Shown one piece after another: positions 56,849-60,536 of a stretch of 60,536 nucleotides of DNA. Source of the DNA: Mycoplasma_H phocimorsus (lineage in GTDB: Bacteria; Bacillota_I; Bacilli_A; Mycoplasmatales; Metamycoplasmataceae). The DNA lies in NCBI RefSeq assembly GCF_030077865.1, contig NZ_JASDDP010000025.1; one strand, 5' to 3'. Position numbers and translations under genes: made by a program. The first letter of the stretch is position 1. Every line of letters starts with the position of its first letter. The notes beneath the pieces were generated by a model that worked only from the letters and a program-made list of their open reading frames with translations, ran no database searches and was not told where the DNA came from.

Positions 56849-58030
56849 TTAAATAACTTTTTTAAGGTAAACTTTTCCTAGAGGAATGGGGGTTCTTTTT
56901 TCCTCAACTATTCATACATCTTTTCCTTCTAATTTTATACTATATAAATCTTGTGATATATATACATCTGAACTACCATTTTTAATGATGTTATTTAAAT
57001 CAAAAGAATTTGTTTGATTTTCAGCTTCTTCATTGTCTGTTTTTATTTTTAAAGTAACGCTTACTTTTGAAGGGTCATTTATATTTTCTAATCTTATGCT
57101 GAATTTTCCATTTCCTTTATTGGTAAATTTGTTATTTGTATCATTTTTTTTATCATCATTTAGAGAAAATGTACCGATTTTACCGCCTGCTAATTCTTCA
57201 GCAAAACCATATATAGATCAATGTTTATCTTTATGTTTTTCATTTTCAACTTCAAGAGTTAACTCATAATTTTTTGATTTATCTAATAGTCTTTGATATT
57301 CAATAGCTTTATGAATTCCATATCCAACACCACCAAGAGCACCTAAACCAAATAATGAAAGAAAGCCACCAACCAAATATTCTTTAAGACCAAAATTAGA
57401 AAAAAGACCAGATAATATTCCAAATTTTCTAGGGTTTGATGTTTTAAAAGTTTGTAATCTAGCTTCTGGAAAAGTCAATGTATTAGAAACAAAACCTTGT
57501 AAATGATTTTTAATATCTTGCTCTAAAGATTCATTTTCTAAATCAACATTTTCAATTATACTTTCTTCATTTAATTTAAGATTATTATATTCTTCAGTAA
57601 ATTCTTCTTGTAATTTTAATTTTTTATATCCATATGAAAGAACGATTTTATCTAATAATTTTAGCAATTTAATATCTTTATTATTTGAAGAAAGAAAACT
57701 TATTTTAGCTTCTTTAAAGCCTTGATATTCTTTTATAAGGTTAGGTTTTAAAACAATGTCGCCAGTTTCTAAAGAAGATATGTTATCTAAGGGAAAGTTA
57801 TATTTTTCATATACTCAATTAACAAAAATATAACCTTCTTTTGTTTTAGGTATATTTAAATTTGTATTTTGATTGGCCGTATAACTTCTTGTTAAATTGT
57901 TAATGTAAATATTGTCAATTTCAGAATAATAAATTGAAAACTGTTTACCAAAATTTTTTGTTGAAATTAATGGTAAGGTAATAATTGGAGCACTAATTGT
58001 TGCTAATAAAGTTTTAATTTTTTTGTTCAT
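56849..58030 (-). CDS. Membrane protein with InlB-repeat-like segment
   Basis: This is a 393-residue protein starting at ATG 58030. The N-terminal signal-like segment (about residues 5-24) has no lipobox Cys. Residues about 58-95 (KTKEGYIFVNW ... TGDIVLKP) resemble a single Listeria-Bacteroides/InlB B-type repeat, a small beta-grasp-like unit common in surface proteins. A helical middle follows, then a Gly-rich transmembrane segment (FLSLFGLGALGGVGYG, about 230-250) and a beta-rich C-terminal part ending IPLGKVYLKKVI. The topology (two membrane segments) suggests an exposed loop. The role is unknown. The neighbouring genes give no hint. Confidence 0.7.
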
Positions 58031-58157
58031 ATTTTTTTCTTTTATTAAAAAATAAATTTAGTTTACTCATAATTATAAAATTAATGACTATATAATTTAA
58101 AAAATTTTTCAATAAAAAAATTTAGTTGTTATAAAATGGATTATGATAAAAATATTG

Positions 58158-58186
58158 ACATCTGTAGTTTAGCGGATGTTTTTTTA
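58158..58186 (+). terminator. Orphan terminator
   Basis: ACATCTG (58158-58164) pairs with CGGATGT (58173-58179, one G-T pair) and is followed by a T run. There is no upstream plus-strand gene. Confidence 0.6.
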
Positions 58187-58672
58187 TTATTATTAAAGAG
58201 AAATTATTCTTAAAAAAGAATTATAAATGAATATAATAAAAGATTTAAAAATCGAAGACAAATGATTAAAAAGCGGCTTTAAGAAAATTTTAGAGCTACA
58301 TACCTAAGTTTTACTATTATAATCTGAAGCCAATTCAATTTTTGGAGTTAAAACCAAAAAACTCAAAAAAGAGAAGCAAATTTTCAGATTGCAATTTAAG
58401 TTTTTTGGTTTTTATGTTCTTATTTTTAATAGCTCTTTAAATATCTTAAAATGCAATTCTTAATTTATTTTCTTTTCAATAATCTTTATCTTGAATTTCT
58501 TTAATTTATCAAGCAAATATGTTTTAATTAAAACTTTTAAATTTAGTGCATCAATTAATATGACAAATGATAAATTGCTAAAAAAAGAATCAATCTGACT
58601 AAATAATTATGAAAAAAATACTTTTATATAATAACGTTCAAAAAACATTAAAAAGTGGTACTTTTTTAAAAA

Positions 58673-58708
58673 AAATATAGCCATTTTTAAAGCTATATTT
58701 GAGTTTTT
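58673..58708 (+). terminator. Orphan terminator
   Basis: AAATATAGC pairs with GCTATATTT around a 10-nt loop, then GAG and T8. The 3' part TATTTGAGTTTTTT resembles the terminators at 3931 and 42675. Confidence 0.65.
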
Positions 58709-58800
58709 TTTATTTTAACTTGGAAATTTGGAAGATTTTTTTAATTTTTTAAATGTTTATCTAGAGTTACTTTTTTTATTCTTTGAACTTGCAATGTGGG

Positions 58801-58824
58801 AACTAGTTAAATTAACTAGTTTTT
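58801..58824 (+). terminator. Perfect palindromic terminator
   Basis: AACTAGTTAA-A-TTAACTAGTT is followed by Ts on the plus strand. It stands 4 nt before the YitT stop on the opposite strand and would stop plus-strand transcripts entering that gene. Confidence 0.6.
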
Positions 58825-58827
58825 ATC

Positions 58828-60375
58828 TTAAAATTTTCCTTCTGGAACATAAACAAAACCTTGAACATTTCTTATATGTTGAACATTTATAAAGGCGTTA
58901 GGATCAAGTTTATGAATTCGTTTAATCATTCTGGGAACATGCGTAAATAGTGTAATTGATATAGTCATTTTATAATCTTGTTGCGAATATCCAGCTTTTA
59001 CATCATAAAATACCATTTGGTTAAATGAGCGCTCGTCTTCTAAAATAGCTTTTTTAATTTGTTCAATTTCCTTTGAAATAATTTCAACACGCACAAATTT
59101 ATAACGTGGATATAGCTTGTTCAAAAAGACAGTAAATACAAAATTTGAAACAAATGTGGCAAAAAAATTGGGTGAGAAATACATGTCTGCTCTAGTTCAA
59201 AGTGGAATTGATGTATATTTAAGCAATCCGCTTTCATATAATAAAGTTTCATTCAACCCCATTGAATTTACTTTAGATAATAAAATATTACCAGCAAGAT
59301 ATGAACCAATAAATATTGAAACAATCATAATAGCAAAATTCATATAACCTGCTATTTGTGCAAATGATTTGTGTTTAGCTCTTGAATAAATTTCACCAAT
59401 AATACCGCTAACTCCAGCAGTACCCCCTAAAATTCCAATAATAGCAAATGAAATTGCTAATACTAATCCATATAAAATGGCATAAACAACCATTAAAATT
59501 GTTTCCCCGCCATCAGATCAAGTGATTGGTAAAATACTTAAAACCTTTGAAGGAGTTGAAAGAGAAGAATTTCCTACTTTTGAAATTTCTCCAAATGGTA
59601 ATCAATTTGATAGTCCGTATTTATTTAAAAAAATACCAATACTATTAGCAACTAATGTGCCAATTACTAAAAAAACAACCGAAATAAATGTAAATTCTTT
59701 ACCTAATTTTTTATAACTTAATATAAATAATGGAATTGAAATAATAATATATAACGATCAAAATAATATTTCATATAAAATTCGCAATTGGTCTGGCGTA
59801 ATGTTAATATTGCTATTTCATAATAATGCCATTGTTAGCTTGGCAATTCCTTGTCCAATTGCTGCAATACCAAAATCATAAATTCCTGTGCTACCAACTA
59901 AAAATACTCTAGTAGTGCCATAAATAATTCCTAAAATTGTTGAAATAAATAATATAAATCATAATTTTCTAGGTTTGTACAAAAAAGATAATTTTAATGC
60001 AAAGTTAGAAATATAATTTCTTTTATATTTTGTATTTAAACGAAGAATAGCTTTACGGTGTTTTGGTGGTTGTGATAATTTTTTATATTTATCTTGTGCT
60101 TTTTTAAGTCTATTGTATTTTATGCAATAGTAAATTTCTATTAAATTTTTGTTTTCTTTATTTCTCAATAATTTATATTTTTCAATCATTAAATCAGTAA
60201 TTTTTTTAATGTGCTCATATTTTTCGCGATATTTAATATTTTTTCTTGAAAGGGGGGATTTTTTTTCAGCAGAAGAAATATTCTCTTTTTGTGTTTTAAT
60301 TTCATTGATTAAAAAATTATCATTTTTTTCTTTTTGAAAACTTTTTTCTACTTCTTTTTCATTTATTTCTTCCAT
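58828..60375 (-). CDS. YitT-family membrane protein with C-terminal DUF2179 domain
   Basis: This is a 515-residue protein starting at ATG 60375. The N-terminal about 140 residues are charged and cytoplasmic (Lys/Glu-rich, ending KPRKLW), an extension not present in Bacillus YitT (about 280 residues). It is followed by six to seven membrane segments, including ILGGTAGVSGIIGEI, and a soluble C-terminal DUF2179-type domain (VRVEIISKEIEQI, FTHVPRMIKRIHKLDP, VQGFVYVPEG). Family function is unproven. Its promoter region borders an IS element end. Confidence 0.82.
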
Positions 60376-60409
60376 ATTAACCTCTCTCTGCCAATAAATA
60401 CAAATTCTC

Positions 60410-60536
60410 TATAAACTGGGACAAAAAAATTTAACATTCTTATAATCTTTTATGCCACCACAACTTGTTGTGGTGTTTTTCATCCTAAATTTTTTTGTAT
60501 TCTCTCGTTATTATATCATGCAACAAACTTGCTAAC
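60410..60536 (-). mobile_element. End of an IS3-type insertion sequence (cut by window)
   Basis: The segment contains the C-terminal coding end of an IS3-family transposase and, downstream of it, a sequence (CTGGGACAAAAAAATTTA near 60416-60433) that may be the terminal inverted repeat. The other end lies beyond the window, so boundaries cannot be confirmed. Confidence 0.6.
60450..60536 (-). CDS. IS3-family transposase OrfB, C-terminal end (partial)
   Basis: The minus-strand frame entering from the window edge reads FVAWYNNERIQKNLGWKTPQQ and ends in TAA 60450. This matches the '..WYN..R....LG..SP..' tail of IS3 OrfB integrases, with both Trp encoded by TGA. A 9-bp stem (CACCACAAC/GTTGTGGTG) covers the last codons. 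Whether the element is intact cannot be judged. Confidence 0.75.

Larger units (their letters stand above)
58031..58827. other. 797-bp gene-poor stretch with three plus-strand hairpin terminators
   Basis: Only a 26-codon frame (58227-58307, MNIIKDLKIEDKW...) is seen. Plus-strand terminator-like hairpins stand at 58158-58186, 58673-58708 and 58801-58824, and a long-range inverted repeat AAAACCAAAAAACT lies at 58350-58363 with 58399-58412. TATAAT-like boxes lie near 58089. It could be a decayed gene or hold small RNAs. Confidence 0.55.

Noticed and set aside
58155..58190. tRNA-like string (TAGTTTAGCGG) in the spacer before YitT
   Set aside because: It cannot be folded into a cloverleaf, lacks a T-loop GTTC and acceptor stem, and is better explained as a terminator hairpin.

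Overview
The window is a low-GC mollicute chromosome segment that must be read with genetic code 4 (UGA = Trp). Nearly every long gene carries in-frame TGA at positions where conserved families have Trp (ValS, ThrS, GlpK, HsdM, RecD-like helicase). Cys-lipobox lipoproteins, gene repertoire and gene order suggest a Mycoplasma/Mycoplasmopsis of the hominis-synoviae type. The species cannot be fixed from sequence alone.

Layout. 1-9.2 kb is surface-protein territory: two tandem paralogous lipoproteins (the first cut by the window edge), an OppA-like solute-binding lipoprotein and a membrane-anchored unknown. 9.2-23.9 kb (minus strand) holds trmB, a very large pullulanase-type lipoprotein, dnaJ behind a CIRCE-like operator, and then a tightly overlapping block cysS-rlmB-sigma factor-rpmG-secE-nusG-membrane protein, which keeps the Bacillus sigH neighbourhood. 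A 1011-residue SGNH-hydrolase-like surface protein and rpiB follow. 24-28 kb (plus strand) has a C39-peptidase ABC exporter with a tiny membrane partner, then ybeY fused in frame to cdd, then era. 28-34.7 kb (minus) holds glpF/glpK/glpO (glycerol uptake, phosphorylation and H2O2-producing oxidation), yidC-rnpA-rpmH and a Dps-like gene. 34.7-42.6 kb holds serS, folD-valS, trpS-thrS and a small membrane protein.

42.8-46.0 kb contains two tandem decayed surface-protein paralogues. 46.1-53.3 kb is a type I restriction-modification locus (hsdM-hsdS-two extra hsdS cassettes-hsdR). The S cassettes end in a 175-bp direct repeat carrying an (AG)4 tract directly before the stop codon, and loss of one AG unit would open the reading frame into the next cassette. 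This is the most system-like signal in the window and looks like a phase-variable specificity module. 53.5-60.5 kb has pepP, a second rpmG, a RecD-like helicase, a membrane protein with an InlB-repeat-like segment, a gene-poor stretch with three orphan terminators, a YitT-family membrane protein, and the 3' end of an IS3-type transposase at the window edge.

Regulation visible in the DNA: one CIRCE-like site, several genes whose TATAAT box lies only 6-8 nt before the ATG (probably leaderless), translational coupling by overlapping stop/start codons, and strong shared terminators between convergent genes, one of which carries both stop codons in its stem.
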